DNA of 64,000 nucleotides from Crossiella sp. SN42 (GTDB lineage: Bacteria; Actinomycetota; Actinomycetes; Mycobacteriales; Pseudonocardiaceae). Both the position numbers and the translations under genes were made by a program. Positions 45,649 through 55,633 of this stretch are shown here, in pieces (the stretch's first letter is position 1; every line of letters starts with the position of its first letter). The notes below the pieces were generated by a model, which saw only the letters and a program-made list of their open reading frames with translations, did no database searches and had not been told where the DNA came from. The stretch covers positions 163,071-227,070 of the forward strand of contig NZ_JAMHIV010000013.1 of assembly GCF_023897065.1 (NCBI RefSeq), written 5' to 3'.

Positions 45649-47090
45649 CTGCCGCTGCCGAGCAGCGTCCCACCACGGAGCCCATGACCCAGGAGGAGAC
45701 GCTCGCCACCCTTGGTCGTTACGAGTACGGCTGGGCCGACTCGGACACGGCCGGCGAGACCGCTCGACGTGGCCTGAGCGAGGAGGTCGTTCGCGACATC
45801 TCCGCGCGCAAGGGTGAGCCCGAGTGGATGCTGGAGTCCCGGCTCAAGGGCCTGAAGCTCTTCGAGCGCAAGCCGATGCCGCACTGGGGCGCCGACCTCA
45901 CCGGGATCAACTTCGACTCGATCAAGTACTTCGTGCGCTCCACGGAGAAGCAGGCCACCAGCTGGGAGGAACTGCCCGAGGAGATCAAGAACACCTACGA
46001 CCGCCTGGGCATCCCGGAGGCGGAGAAGCAGCGCCTGGTCGCCGGTGTCGCCGCGCAGTACGAGTCCGAGGTCGTCTACCACCAGATCCGCGAGGACCTG
46101 GAGGAGCAGGGCGTCATCTTCCAGGACACCGACACCGCGCTCAAGGAGCACCCTGAGCTGTTCCAGGAGTACTACGGCTCGGTGATCCCGCACGGGGACA
46201 ACAAGTTCTCCGCGCTCAACGGCGCCGTGTGGTCCGGTGGCTCGTTCATCTACGTGCCCAAGGGCGTCAAGGTGGACATCCCGCTGCAGGCCTACTTCCG
46301 GATCAACACCGAGAACATGGGCCAGTTCGAGCGGACGCTGATCATCGTCGACGAGGACGCCTACGTCCACTACGTCGAGGGCTGCACCGCCCCGATCTAC
46401 TCCTCCGACTCGCTGCACTCCGCGGTCGTGGAGATCATCGTGAAGAAGGGCGGCCGCTGCCGCTACACGACGATCCAGAACTGGTCGAACAACGTCTACA
46501 ACCTGGTCACCAAGCGCGCCAAGGCCGAAGAGGGCGCGACCATGGAGTGGATCGACGGCAACATCGGCTCCAAGGTGACCATGAAGTACCCGGCCGTCAT
46601 GCTGATGGGCCCGCACGCCAAGGGCGAGGTGCTCTCCATCGCCTTCGCCGGCGAGGGCCAGCACCAGGACGCCGGCGCCAAGATGACCCACCTCGCCCCG
46701 CACACCTCCTCGACCATCGTGTCGAAGTCGGTGGCCCGTGGCGGCGGCCGCACCTCCTACCGCGGCCTGGTCAGGGTCAACAAGGGCGCGCACCACTCCG
46801 CCTCGACGGTGAAGTGCGACGCGCTGCTGGTCGACCAGATCAGCCGCTCGGACACCTACCCCTACGTCGACGTCCGCGAGGACGACGTGTCCATGGGGCA
46901 CGAGGCCACGGTGTCCAAGGTCAGCGAGGACCAGCTGTTCTACCTGATGTCCCGCGGCCTGACCGAGGACGAGGCCATGGCGATGGTGGTGCGCGGGTTC
47001 GTCGAGCCCATCGCGCGCGAGCTGCCCATGGAGTACGCCCTTGAGCTCAACCGCCTGATCGAGCTGCAGATGGAAGGGGCAGTCGGCTGA
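45645..47090 (+). CDS. sufB: Fe-S cluster assembly scaffold SufB
   Basis: This 481-residue protein starts at ATG 45645 overlapping sufR. Landmarks are [80 protein letters not shown] (with the conserved Cys) and [20 protein letters not shown]. It is the scaffold of the SufBCD complex on which clusters are built from sulfur delivered by SufS/SufU. The stop is immediately followed by sufD (TGATG). Confidence 0.98.
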   Translation: MTAAAEQRPTTEPMTQEETLATLGRYEYGWADSDTAGETARRGLSEEVVRDISARKGEPEWMLESRLKGLKLFERKPMPHWGADLTGINFDSIKYFVRSTEKQATSWEELPEEIKNTYDRLGIPEAEKQRLVAGVAAQYESEVVYHQIREDLEEQGVIFQDTDTALKEHPELFQEYYGSVIPHGDNKFSALNGAVWSGGSFIYVPKGVKVDIPLQAYFRINTENMGQFERTLIIVDEDAYVHYVEGCTAPIYSSDSLHSAVVEIIVKKGGRCRYTTIQNWSNNVYNLVTKRAKAEEGATMEWIDGNIGSKVTMKYPAVMLMGPHAKGEVLSIAFAGEGQHQDAGAKMTHLAPHTSSTIVSKSVARGGGRTSYRGLVRVNKGAHHSASTVKCDALLVDQISRSDTYPYVDVREDDVSMGHEATVSKVSEDQLFYLMSRGLTEDEAMAMVVRGFVEPIARELPMEYALELNRLIELQMEGAVG

Positions 47091-48265
47091 TGACTGCGAT
47101 TGTTGAAGGGGTGACGCCGCACTCGCACGGGGCGGGTGCGGTGGTCCCTGACGCCTCCCGCGCGGAGTGGTTCTCCTCGTTCGACGTCAACGCGTTCGAG
47201 GTGCCCACCGGCCGTGAGGAGCTGTGGCGGTTCACCCCGCTCAAGCGCCTGCGCAACCTGCACGACGGTTCGGCCCCGGCCAACGGGACCACCACGGTCG
47301 AGGTCACCGCCGCGCCCGAGGTGAACGTCGAGACCATCGAGCGCGGGGACACCCGACTCGGCGTGGCCGGCGTGCCCGCCGACCGGGTCGCGGCCCAGGC
47401 CTGGTGCTCCTACCCGTCGGCGACCCTGGTGACCTTCCCGAAGGACACCAAGGCCACCACGGCCACCATCGTCACGGTGACCGGCGCGGGTGCGGACAAG
47501 ACCGCCTACGGGCACATCCAGCTGCGCGCCGAGGCCTTCGCCGAGGGCATCGTGGTGCTGGACTACCGCGGCTCCGGCGTCTACGCGGAGAACGTGGAGA
47601 TCGTCGTCGGTGACGGCGCCAAGCTGACCGTGGTCTCGGTGCAGGACTGGGCCGACGACGCGGTGCACGTGGCCAGCCACCACGCCAAGCTCGGCCGCGA
47701 CGCGGTGCTCCGGCACACCGCCGTGACCCTGGGCGGCGACCTGGTCCGGTTGTCCCCGACGGTGACCTACGACGGTCCCGGCGGCGACGCGGAGATGCTC
47801 GGCGTCTACTTCGCCGACGCGGGCCAGCACCTGGAGCACCGGCTCTTCGTCGACCACTCGGCCTCGCACTGCCGGTCCAACGTGGTCTACAAGGGCGCGC
47901 TGCAGGGCGAGGGCGCGCACACGGTGTGGATCGGCGACGTGCTGATCCGGGCGAGCGCGGAGGCGACCAACACCTACGAGCTCAACCGCAACCTGCTGCT
48001 GACCGACGGGGCGCGCGCCGACTCGGTGCCGAACCTGGAGATCGAGACCGGCGAGATCGAGGGCGCGGGCCACGCGTCGGCGACCGGCCGCTTCGACGAC
48101 GAGCAGCTGTTCTACCTGCAGGCGCGGGGTATCCCGGTCGAGCAGGCGCGACGGCTGGTGGTGCGCGGGTTCTTCAGCGAGATCCTCGCCAAGATCACCG
48201 TGCCCGAGGTCCGCGAGCGCCTTGAGGCCGCCATCGAGGCAGAGCTCGAGGCGGTCGGCGCATGA
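47090..48265 (+). CDS. sufD: Fe-S cluster assembly protein SufD
   Basis: This 391-residue protein starts at ATG 47090, sharing a base with the sufB stop. Landmarks are GREELWRFTPLKRLRNLHDG, HAKLGRDAVLRHTAVTLGGD, GADAGQHLEHRLFVDHSASH-like residues (FADAGQHLEHRLFVDH), CRSNVVYKGALQGEGAHTVW and QLFYLQARGIPVEQARRLVV. It partners SufB and SufC and has a role in iron acquisition for the scaffold. It overlaps the Rieske gene by 4 bp. Confidence 0.97.
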   Translation: MTAIVEGVTPHSHGAGAVVPDASRAEWFSSFDVNAFEVPTGREELWRFTPLKRLRNLHDGSAPANGTTTVEVTAAPEVNVETIERGDTRLGVAGVPADRVAAQAWCSYPSATLVTFPKDTKATTATIVTVTGAGADKTAYGHIQLRAEAFAEGIVVLDYRGSGVYAENVEIVVGDGAKLTVVSVQDWADDAVHVASHHAKLGRDAVLRHTAVTLGGDLVRLSPTVTYDGPGGDAEMLGVYFADAGQHLEHRLFVDHSASHCRSNVVYKGALQGEGAHTVWIGDVLIRASAEATNTYELNRNLLLTDGARADSVPNLEIETGEIEGAGHASATGRFDDEQLFYLQARGIPVEQARRLVVRGFFSEILAKITVPEVRERLEAAIEAELEAVGA

Positions 48266-48588
48266 CCGAGTTCAGGGTGTGCCCGCTGGCCGAGCTGGCC
48301 GAGGGCAAACCGTACGGCACCGAGGTGGACGGCACGCCGGTCGTGCTGGTCCGCCTCGGCGAGCAGGTGCACGCGCTGCACGATGTCTGCTCGCACGCCG
48401 AGGTCACCCTGAGCGACGGTGGCGAGGTCAGTGACGGCGCCATCGAGTGCTGGCTGCACGGTGCGGGTTTCGACCTGTGCACCGGCGAGCCGCTGACCCC
48501 GCCGGCCAGCGACCCGATCGACGTGTACGCGGTGAGCGTGCGCGAGGGCGAGGTCTACGTGGACCCGGCCACCCCCACGAACCGCTGA
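48262..48588 (+). CDS. Rieske [2Fe-2S] ferredoxin of the SUF operon
   Basis: This 108-residue protein starts at ATG 48262 in an ATGA overlap with sufD. Cluster motifs are [15 protein letters not shown] (CxH) and [15 protein letters not shown] (CxxH). It is a soluble Rieske protein of the non-heme oxygenase ferredoxin type, a regular member of many actinobacterial SUF operons though absent, as I recall, from the mycobacterial one. It could donate electrons during cluster assembly, which is inference. Confidence 0.94.
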   Translation: MTEFRVCPLAELAEGKPYGTEVDGTPVVLVRLGEQVHALHDVCSHAEVTLSDGGEVSDGAIECWLHGAGFDLCTGEPLTPPASDPIDVYAVSVREGEVYVDPATPTNR

Positions 48589-48616
48589 CTGCTTCCACCA
48601 GGAGAAACGAAAGACC

Positions 48617-49387
48617 ATGGCTACTCTGGAGATCAAGGACCTGCACGCAGAGGTCGTCACCAATGAGGGGAACAAGGAGATCCTCAAGGGTGTCAACCTC
48701 ACGGTGAAGGCCGGCGAGACCCACGCGATCATGGGGCCCAACGGCTCCGGCAAGTCCACCCTGGCCTACGCCATCGCCGGGCACCCCAAGTACGTGATCA
48801 CCAGCGGCTCGGTGCTGCTCGACGGTGAGGACGTGCTGGAGCTCAGCGTGGACGAGCGCGCCCGCGCCGGCCTGTTCCTCGCCATGCAGTACCCGGTCGA
48901 GGTGCCCGGCGTGTCCATGTCCAACTTCCTGCGCACCGCGGCCACCGCGGTCCGTGGCGAGGCCCCCGCGGTCCGCCACTGGGTCAAGGAGGTCAAGGCG
49001 GCGATGACCGACCTGGACATCGACCCGACCTTCGCCGAGCGTTCGGTCAACGAGGGCTTCTCCGGCGGTGAGAAGAAGCGCCACGAGATCCTGCAGCTGG
49101 CGCTGCTCAAGCCGAAGATCGCGGTGCTGGACGAGACCGACTCCGGCCTGGACGTCGACGCGCTGCGCGTGGTCTCCGAGGGCGTGAACCGGTTCAAGGC
49201 CGACGGTGAGGTGGGCGTGCTGCTGATCACCCACTACACCCGGATCCTCAAGCACATCAGCCCCGACTTCGTGCACGTCTTCGCCGGCGGCCGCATCGTC
49301 GAGTCCGGCGGCGCGGAGCTGGCCGAGCGCCTGGAGAACGAGGGCTACGTCCGCTACGCGGGCAAGCCGGAGGCCGCTGCCCTCTGA
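48617..49387 (+). CDS. sufC: Fe-S cluster assembly ATPase SufC
   Basis: This 256-residue ABC-type ATPase starts at ATG 48617 behind AGGAGAAACG. Motifs are [20 protein letters not shown] (Walker A), [20 protein letters not shown] (Q loop), [19 protein letters not shown] (signature) and [16 protein letters not shown] (Walker B), with [10 protein letters not shown] (H loop). It powers the SufBCD scaffold. A small AGGGAA-T-TTCCCT dyad directly follows the stop (49387-49399). Confidence 0.98.
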   Translation: MATLEIKDLHAEVVTNEGNKEILKGVNLTVKAGETHAIMGPNGSGKSTLAYAIAGHPKYVITSGSVLLDGEDVLELSVDERARAGLFLAMQYPVEVPGVSMSNFLRTAATAVRGEAPAVRHWVKEVKAAMTDLDIDPTFAERSVNEGFSGGEKKRHEILQLALLKPKIAVLDETDSGLDVDALRVVSEGVNRFKADGEVGVLLITHYTRILKHISPDFVHVFAGGRIVESGGAELAERLENEGYVRYAGKPEAAAL

Positions 49388-49425
49388 GGGAATTTCCCTT
49401 GATCGGCAACGGTTTCCCGTACTGA

Positions 49426-50747
<1,322 letters not shown>

Positions 50748-50748
<1 letters not shown>

Positions 50749-51212
50749 TGCAGCTGCAGCAGATGTACCAGGAGATCATCCTGGACCACTACAAGAACCC
50801 GCACCTGCGCGGCCTGCGTGAGCCGTTCCAGGCCGAGGTGCACCACGTGAACCCGACCTGCGGCGACGAGGTCACCCTGCGCGTGCAGCTGGAGGGTCAG
50901 GGCCGCGAGGCCAAGATCGTCGACGTCTCCTACGACGCGCAGGGCTGCTCCATCAGCCAGGCCGCCACCTCGGTGCTGACCGATCTGGTGGTGGGCACCA
51001 CGGTGGAGTCGGCGCTGACCAAGCACGAGGCCTTCCGCGAGCTGATGCAGGGCCGTGGCAAGGTGGAACCGGATGAGGATGTGCTGGAGGATGGCATCGC
51101 CTTCGCCGGGGTAGCCAAGTACCCGGCGCGCGTGAAGTGCGCGCTGCTGGGCTGGATGGCATTCAAGGACGCGGTGGCGCAGGTCGTCGGGGAAGGAGCC
51201 GGTGCACGATGA
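50748..51212 (+). CDS. sufU: SufU, zinc-dependent sulfurtransferase/scaffold
   Basis: This 154-residue protein starts at ATG 50748 overlapping the sufS stop. The conserved residues are in NPTCGDEVTLRVQLEG, YDAQGCSISQAATSVLTDLV and YPARVKCALLGWMAFKDAV, giving the three cysteines plus Asp that bind zinc. It accepts persulfide from SufS in gram-positive SUF systems. Its stop overlaps sufT (ATGA). Confidence 0.96.
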
Positions 51213-51628
51213 GCGCCGAGGAGCAGAAGGTCCAAGAGCAGGAAGTCCAGGAGCAGGACGTGCAGCGGGGGGTGGCCGGGATGCCGGAGCCGCCAGCCGA
51301 GCAGAAGGCGGAGCTGCCCCTGATCGCCGACGTCGAGGAGGCCATGCGCGATGTGGTCGACCCCGAGCTGGGCATCAACGTGGTCGACCTGGGCCTGGTC
51401 TACGGGATCCACGTGGAAGAGGACAACGTCGCCATCATCGACATGACGCTGACCTCCGCGGCCTGTCCGCTGACCGACGTCATCGAGGACCAGACCCGCG
51501 CGGTGCTCACCGGGCCGGGCCTGGTGGACGACGTGCGGATCAACTGGGTGTGGATGCCGCCGTGGGGTCCGGACAAGATCACTGACGACGGTCGCGAGCA
51601 GCTGCGCGCACTCGGTTTCACCGTCTGA
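51209..51628 (+). CDS. sufT: SufT/MIP18-family Fe-S maturation protein
   Basis: This 139-residue protein starts at ATG 51209 overlapping sufU. After an acidic Gln/Glu-rich N-terminal tail of about 35 residues comes the DUF59 domain: VEEAMRDVVDPELGINVVDL, GLVYGIHVEEDNVAIIDMTL and TSAACPLTDVIEDQTRAVL with the conserved Cys, ending WMPPWGPDKITDDGREQLRA. It helps deliver clusters to apo-proteins. It is the last gene of the SUF operon, followed by a strong terminator. Confidence 0.95.
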   Translation: MSAEEQKVQEQEVQEQDVQRGVAGMPEPPAEQKAELPLIADVEEAMRDVVDPELGINVVDLGLVYGIHVEEDNVAIIDMTLTSAACPLTDVIEDQTRAVLTGPGLVDDVRINWVWMPPWGPDKITDDGREQLRALGFTV

Positions 51629-51639
51629 CAATCATTTTT

Positions 51640-51686
51640 CGCCACCGCCCGGCACGGACTCCCGTGCCGGGCGGTGGCGCGTTTTC
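51640..51686 (+). terminator. Rho-independent terminator of the SUF operon
   Basis: CGCCACCGCCCGGCACGG (51640-51657) pairs perfectly with 51662-51679, an 18-bp stem with a 4-nt loop, followed by a short T tract (GTTTTCT). Confidence 0.92.
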
Positions 51687-51700
51687 TGGAGAGGACAGGG

Positions 51701-52861
51701 ATGACCGGAGTTCTCTGGCGGCGCGTGCTGGGGGTTGTGCTCGCGCCGGTGCTGCTGACCGGGTTGCTGGCGCAGCCGGCGACGGCCGCGGCGGGCATTG
51801 TGGGCGACATCGTGCGGGAGCCGGGTGCGTACGAGGCACGGTTCCCGGACCTGCTGAAGCTGCGGGACAACCGGCTGCTGGCGGTGTGGCACCGGGCCAC
51901 GGCGCACGAGGAGGTGCTGGGCACCATCCGGATGTCGATCGGCACCGCCAACGGCCGGAGCTGGAGCGAGCCCGTCTCCGCGCTGTGGCCAGGCACCCTG
52001 GGCACAGTGGACACCCGCGACCCCAAGCTGGCGCTGATGCCGGACGGCCGGGTGATGCTGACCTTCTTCGTGGCGGGCCGCGGCCAGGTCTACTACTCGA
52101 TGTGGACACCCGGCGAGGCCCACTTCAGCCCCCCGAAGCTGATCGAGGTGCCCGACGTCGAGGTCGGGCTGCTCAGCCACGGCAGCCCGCTCGTGCTGGC
52201 CAACCGCGGATCCCAGGTCAACCAGGTGCTGCTGCCGGTCTACACCGTCAGCGAGTCCTCGGCCGGGCACAAGGCCGGCGCGCACTTCATCCGGGCCACC
52301 TACCTGCCGGGGGTCAACCCCGCCTTGCAGGTGGCCTCGATGCACCAGATGATCGCCAACGGCAACCCGGCGGGCCGGTGGTACGGCGAGCCGAGCTTCG
52401 TGCAGTACGGCGACCAGGTGGTCGCGGTGGTGCGGGCCGAGCAGGCAAGGCCGGGCGTCGAAGCCAGGGACCCCTCCCCGGCGATCGTGGTGCGCTGGAA
52501 CCCCTACACCGCCACCCCGCAGTACAGCTACCAGAGCTTCAGCGACGTGCTGGCCAGCTCGCACCACCTGCTCAAGACCGCCAGCGGCAAGCTGCTGTTC
52601 ACCTACGGCGACCGGTCCCGCACCGGGCGGCCCACGGTGGGCATGATGATCAGCAACCCCACCGCGAACTGGACCAAGGGCAAGGTCGTGCCGATCTACA
52701 ACTCCGGCGTGTACGACCAGGCCAACCCGTCCAGTGTGGAGATCGCCAACGGGACCTTCCTGACGCTGGGCTACAACGCCAAGCCGAAGACCGGCGTCGG
52801 CGGGGACCCCACCTACGGCGGCACGCTCTGGGTCGTGGAGAGCCACGCCACCGACTACTAG
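51701..52861 (+). CDS. Secreted sialidase-like (BNR) beta-propeller protein
   Basis: This 386-residue protein starts at ATG 51701 behind GGAGAGGACAGGG. A signal peptide ends near ATAAAG. Residues 30 onward form a beta-propeller with repeats of the type GRSWSEPVSAL, RDPKLALMPDGRVMLTFFV, LLSHGSPLVLANRG and GEPSFVQYGDQVVAVVRAEQ, resembling sialidase/exo-alpha-glycosidase propellers, but a full catalytic set (Arg triad, Tyr, Asp) was not traced. It is probably a secreted glycan-binding or glycosidase-like protein. The 3' end lies in a 17-bp duplication shared with the convergent EF-hand gene. Confidence 0.82.
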   Translation: MTGVLWRRVLGVVLAPVLLTGLLAQPATAAAGIVGDIVREPGAYEARFPDLLKLRDNRLLAVWHRATAHEEVLGTIRMSIGTANGRSWSEPVSALWPGTLGTVDTRDPKLALMPDGRVMLTFFVAGRGQVYYSMWTPGEAHFSPPKLIEVPDVEVGLLSHGSPLVLANRGSQVNQVLLPVYTVSESSAGHKAGAHFIRATYLPGVNPALQVASMHQMIANGNPAGRWYGEPSFVQYGDQVVAVVRAEQARPGVEARDPSPAIVVRWNPYTATPQYSYQSFSDVLASSHHLLKTASGKLLFTYGDRSRTGRPTVGMMISNPTANWTKGKVVPIYNSGVYDQANPSSVEIANGTFLTLGYNAKPKTGVGGDPTYGGTLWVVESHATDY

Positions 52862-52884
52862 ACCGGGCCGACTACTAGACCGGA
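52851..52884. repeat. 17-bp tandem duplication across two convergent stop codons
   Basis: CCGACTACTAGACCGGG (52851-52867) is repeated with one change at 52868-52884. The first copy carries the TAG stop of the sialidase-like gene and the second the TAG of the convergent EF-hand gene (complement of CTA at 52875-52877). Confidence 0.9.
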
Positions 52885-53396
52885 CCGAAGACCAGGGTGC
52901 CGGGGGCGTTCGCGTCGTCCCCGGCCCAGAACTCCAGCCACAGCTCGCTGAACTCGGCGCGGGAGAGGCAGCCGTCGCCGTCGGTGTCCAGGGCGGGGAA
53001 GACCGGGCCGGTGTCGGTGGGGCGGCCGTTCCAGGCCTCGATCAGCTGGCGGTACTCATCGGCGGAGATCAGGCCGTCCCGGTTCTCATCCACCGCCTCG
53101 AACATGGCCTCCGCGGTCGCGATGACCGCCTCGGGCATGGCGGGCAGCTGGTCGACCACCAGCAGCACCTCTTCCAGGGTGACCTTGTTGTCCCGGTTCT
53201 CATCCGAGGCGGCCAGCAGGGTGGACCACCAGCCGAGCATGATCTGCGCCAGGCGCTGGTGGTCGCCGGGGCCGCGCAGCCGGCTCCAGCGGGTGGCCAG
53301 GGCCTGGAAGTCGCGCTCCTCCAGGAAACCGTCGCCGTCGGCGTCCATTGCCGCGAAAACGCCGTTGATCTTGCGTCGTTGCAGGTCAGAGGCCAT
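52875..53396 (-). CDS. EF-hand calcium-binding protein (calerythrin-like)
   Basis: This 173-residue protein starts at ATG 53396. EF loops are DADGDGFLEERD (about residue 18), DENRDNKVTLEE (about 65), DENRDGLISADE (about 102) and DTDGDGCLSRAE (about 137), with FAAMDADG and WWSTLLAASDENR linkers like those of 10652-11200. No export signal is seen. It should be a cytosolic calcium buffer or sensor. The convergent gene is the secreted sialidase-like protein. Confidence 0.9.
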   Translation of the reverse strand: MASDLQRRKINGVFAAMDADGDGFLEERDFQALATRWSRLRGPGDHQRLAQIMLGWWSTLLAASDENRDNKVTLEEVLLVVDQLPAMPEAVIATAEAMFEAVDENRDGLISADEYRQLIEAWNGRPTDTGPVFPALDTDGDGCLSRAEFSELWLEFWAGDDANAPGTLVFGPV

Positions 53397-53430
53397 GCGA
53401 CGACGGTAATGTGAGGACTGGCCGGTCGGG

Positions 53431-54198
53431 TTAGGCCAGGTGGGTGGTCAGGAAGTCCGTCAGGGCGGTGTTGAACTCGGCCGGGCGTTCCAGGTTGGGC
53501 AGGTGGCCCGCGCCCTCGATGACGACCAGGGTGGCGCCGGGGATGCCCTGCTGGATGGTGCGGGCGTCGCGGACCGGGGTGAACTCATCGGCGCTGCCGA
53601 CCACCACCAGGGCGGGCACGGTGATCGTGGGCAGCAGCGGCCGGTAGTCCGGGCGTTCGGCGCGGCCGCGCAGGGCCGCCGCCGCGCCCTCGGGCGGAGC
53701 GGCGCGCATCATGCGCAGCACGTGCGCGGCCACCTCGGGCGGGGCCTGCGGCGCGATCATCTTGGACAGCACCTCCTCGGCGTAGCCGGCCATGCCCTCG
53801 CGCAGCAGCCGGTCGGCCTGGGCGTTGCGGCCGGCCTTGCCCTCGGCGGTCTCGGCCTCGGCGAAGGTGTCGGCCAGCAGCAGGGCGCGCACGCGGTGCG
53901 GGAACAGCCGGTAGCACTCCAGCACGATCTGCCCGCCCATGGACAGGCCGCCCAGCACGAAGTCCTCGATGCCGAGGCGGTCCATCAGCCCGGCCAGGTC
54001 GGCGGCGAAGACGTTCAGGCCGGTGACACCGGGGACCACCGGGCTGGCCCCGTATCCGCGCAGGTCAGGGGTGATCACTCGGTAGCCGAGGGCGGTGAGA
54101 TGGGTGACCTGTGGCTGCCACATCGAGCGGTCGAAGGGGTGGCCGTGCACCAGCAGGACCGGCTCGCCGGAGCCCTGGTCGTTGAAGCTCAGTTCCAT
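53431..54198 (-). CDS. Alpha/beta-fold hydrolase (3-oxoadipate enol-lactonase-like)
   Basis: This 255-residue protein starts at ATG 54198; the in-frame start at 54243 would overlap the MocR promoter. Motifs are PVLLVHGHPFDRSMWQPQV (oxyanion loop), FVLGGLSMGGQIVLECYRLF (nucleophile elbow), VVVGSADEFTPV (acid) and IEGAGHLPNLERPAEFN (His). It resembles PcaD-like and esterase enzymes. It diverges from the MocR-type gene across about 58 bp. Confidence 0.88.
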   Translation of the reverse strand: MELSFNDQGSGEPVLLVHGHPFDRSMWQPQVTHLTALGYRVITPDLRGYGASPVVPGVTGLNVFAADLAGLMDRLGIEDFVLGGLSMGGQIVLECYRLFPHRVRALLLADTFAEAETAEGKAGRNAQADRLLREGMAGYAEEVLSKMIAPQAPPEVAAHVLRMMRAAPPEGAAAALRGRAERPDYRPLLPTITVPALVVVGSADEFTPVRDARTIQQGIPGATLVVIEGAGHLPNLERPAEFNTALTDFLTTHLA

Positions 54199-54215
54199 GG
54201 GTGGGACGCTAGGCG

Positions 54216-54262
54216 GAGCACTGAGTCGGTGCAATGAAAACAATGTGCTCGGAGCAATGATG
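54216..54262. promoter_or_regulatory. Candidate MocR operator region between hydrolase and MocR genes
   Basis: GAGCAC (54216-54221) and GTGCTC (54245-54250) form an inverted pair 23 bp apart, and the words GTGCAATGA and GAGCAATGA repeat directly inside and after it. Direct/inverted repeat mixtures are usual at MocR sites. The last repeat overlaps the MocR start codons. Confidence 0.35.
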
Positions 54263-55579
54263 CGGGACTACCGGGTGATCGCGGACCGGATCGCGGCCGA
54301 CATCGCCAGCGGGCGGCTGAAGCCGGGGGACCGGCTGCCGCCGCAGCGCCAGTTCGCCCGGCGGCGCGGGCTGGCCCCCTCCACCGCGGCCAGGGTGTAC
54401 GGGGAGCTGGTGCGGCGCGGGCTGGTCACCGGCGAGGTCGGGCGGGGCACCTTCGTGCGCGCGGCCGGGCCGGGGGTGACGCCCGCGCTGGCCGAACCGG
54501 CCGCCGCGCCGGTGGACCTGGAGCTGAACTTCCCGGTCCTGCCCGGCCAGCCCGAGCGGCTGGCCGCCGCGCTGGCCGGACTGGCCCGGCCGGAGGCTCT
54601 GGCCGGGGCGCTGCGTCCGGTGGGCGTGACCGGCGATCCGGAGCTGCGCGAGGCGGCCGCGGCGGCGCTGAGCCGGGGCGGCTGGACGCCCGATCCCGGG
54701 CAGATCCTGTTCCCGGGCAACGGAAGGCAGGGCCTGGCCGCGGCGATCTCCGCGCTGGTGCCCACCGGCGGGCGGCTGGGCGTGGAGGCGCTGACCTACC
54801 CGGTGGTCAAGGGCATCGCGGCCCGCCTGGGCATCACCCTGGTGCCGCTGCCGATGGACGAGCACGGCGTGCTGCCCGCCGGACTGACCGAACTCGCCGC
54901 GGTCTACCTGCAACCCACCCTGCACAACCCGCTGGGCGTGACCATGTCCGGCCCGCGCCGGGCGGAGGTGGCCGAGGCGTTGCGCCGCAACGACATTCCG
55001 CTGATCGAGGACGGCATCTACGGCTTCCTGCGGCCGGAGTCGCCGCCGCTGGCCGCGCTGGTGCCCGAGCGAGCCGTGCTGGTGGACAGCCTGTCCAAGC
55101 GGCTGGCCCCCGGGTTGACCCTGGGTTTTGCCGTGGCGCCAACGGGCGTGGCCGACCGGCTGGCCGCGGCGCTGCGGTCCGGGGCCTGGGCCGGTGCCGC
55201 CTTCGCCATGGCCGCGGCCCGGCGCTGGCTCGGCGACGGCACGGCCGCGGCCATCGAGGCGGCCAAGCGCGCGGACGCCGCGGACCGGCAACGCCTTGCC
55301 GCACAACACCTTTCCGGGTTCGACCTGAGCGTGGACCCGGGCGCCTACCACCTGTGGTGGCGGCTGCCCGCGCCGTGGCGGGCGGAGACCTTCGTCGCGG
55401 CCGCGGCCCGCAGGGGCATCGCGGTCACCCCGGCCGCGGCCTTCGCGGTGGTGCCGGGGCACGCGCCGAACGCGGTGCGGCTCGCGCTGTCCGCGCCGCC
55501 GCCCGGCGCACTGGCCGCGGCCCTGGATGTGTTGGCCGAACTGGGCCGCGGTGTGCCCGAGGACACCACAGTGGACTGA
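54257..55579 (+). CDS. MocR-type GntR/aminotransferase regulator
   Basis: This about 440-residue protein starts at ATG 54257 (or the next codon). The N-terminal GntR winged helix is SGRLKPGDRLPPQRQFARRR and LAPSTAARVYGELVRRGLVT. The C-terminal class I aminotransferase fold has the PLP lysine in LVDSLSKRLAPGLTLGFAV, Asp/Tyr region EDGIYGFLRPESP and NPLGVTMS. Such proteins bind PLP or an amino-compound and regulate neighbours. The divergent hydrolase gene is the likely target. Confidence 0.93.
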   Translation: MMRDYRVIADRIAADIASGRLKPGDRLPPQRQFARRRGLAPSTAARVYGELVRRGLVTGEVGRGTFVRAAGPGVTPALAEPAAAPVDLELNFPVLPGQPERLAAALAGLARPEALAGALRPVGVTGDPELREAAAAALSRGGWTPDPGQILFPGNGRQGLAAAISALVPTGGRLGVEALTYPVVKGIAARLGITLVPLPMDEHGVLPAGLTELAAVYLQPTLHNPLGVTMSGPRRAEVAEALRRNDIPLIEDGIYGFLRPESPPLAALVPERAVLVDSLSKRLAPGLTLGFAVAPTGVADRLAAALRSGAWAGAAFAMAAARRWLGDGTAAAIEAAKRADAADRQRLAAQHLSGFDLSVDPGAYHLWWRLPAPWRAETFVAAAARRGIAVTPAAAFAVVPGHAPNAVRLALSAPPPGALAAALDVLAELGRGVPEDTTVD

Positions 55580-55633
55580 TCAACGGCCGGCTTGGGCCGC
55601 GCGCGAACGGAATCCGGACATTAGGGTCGAGGT

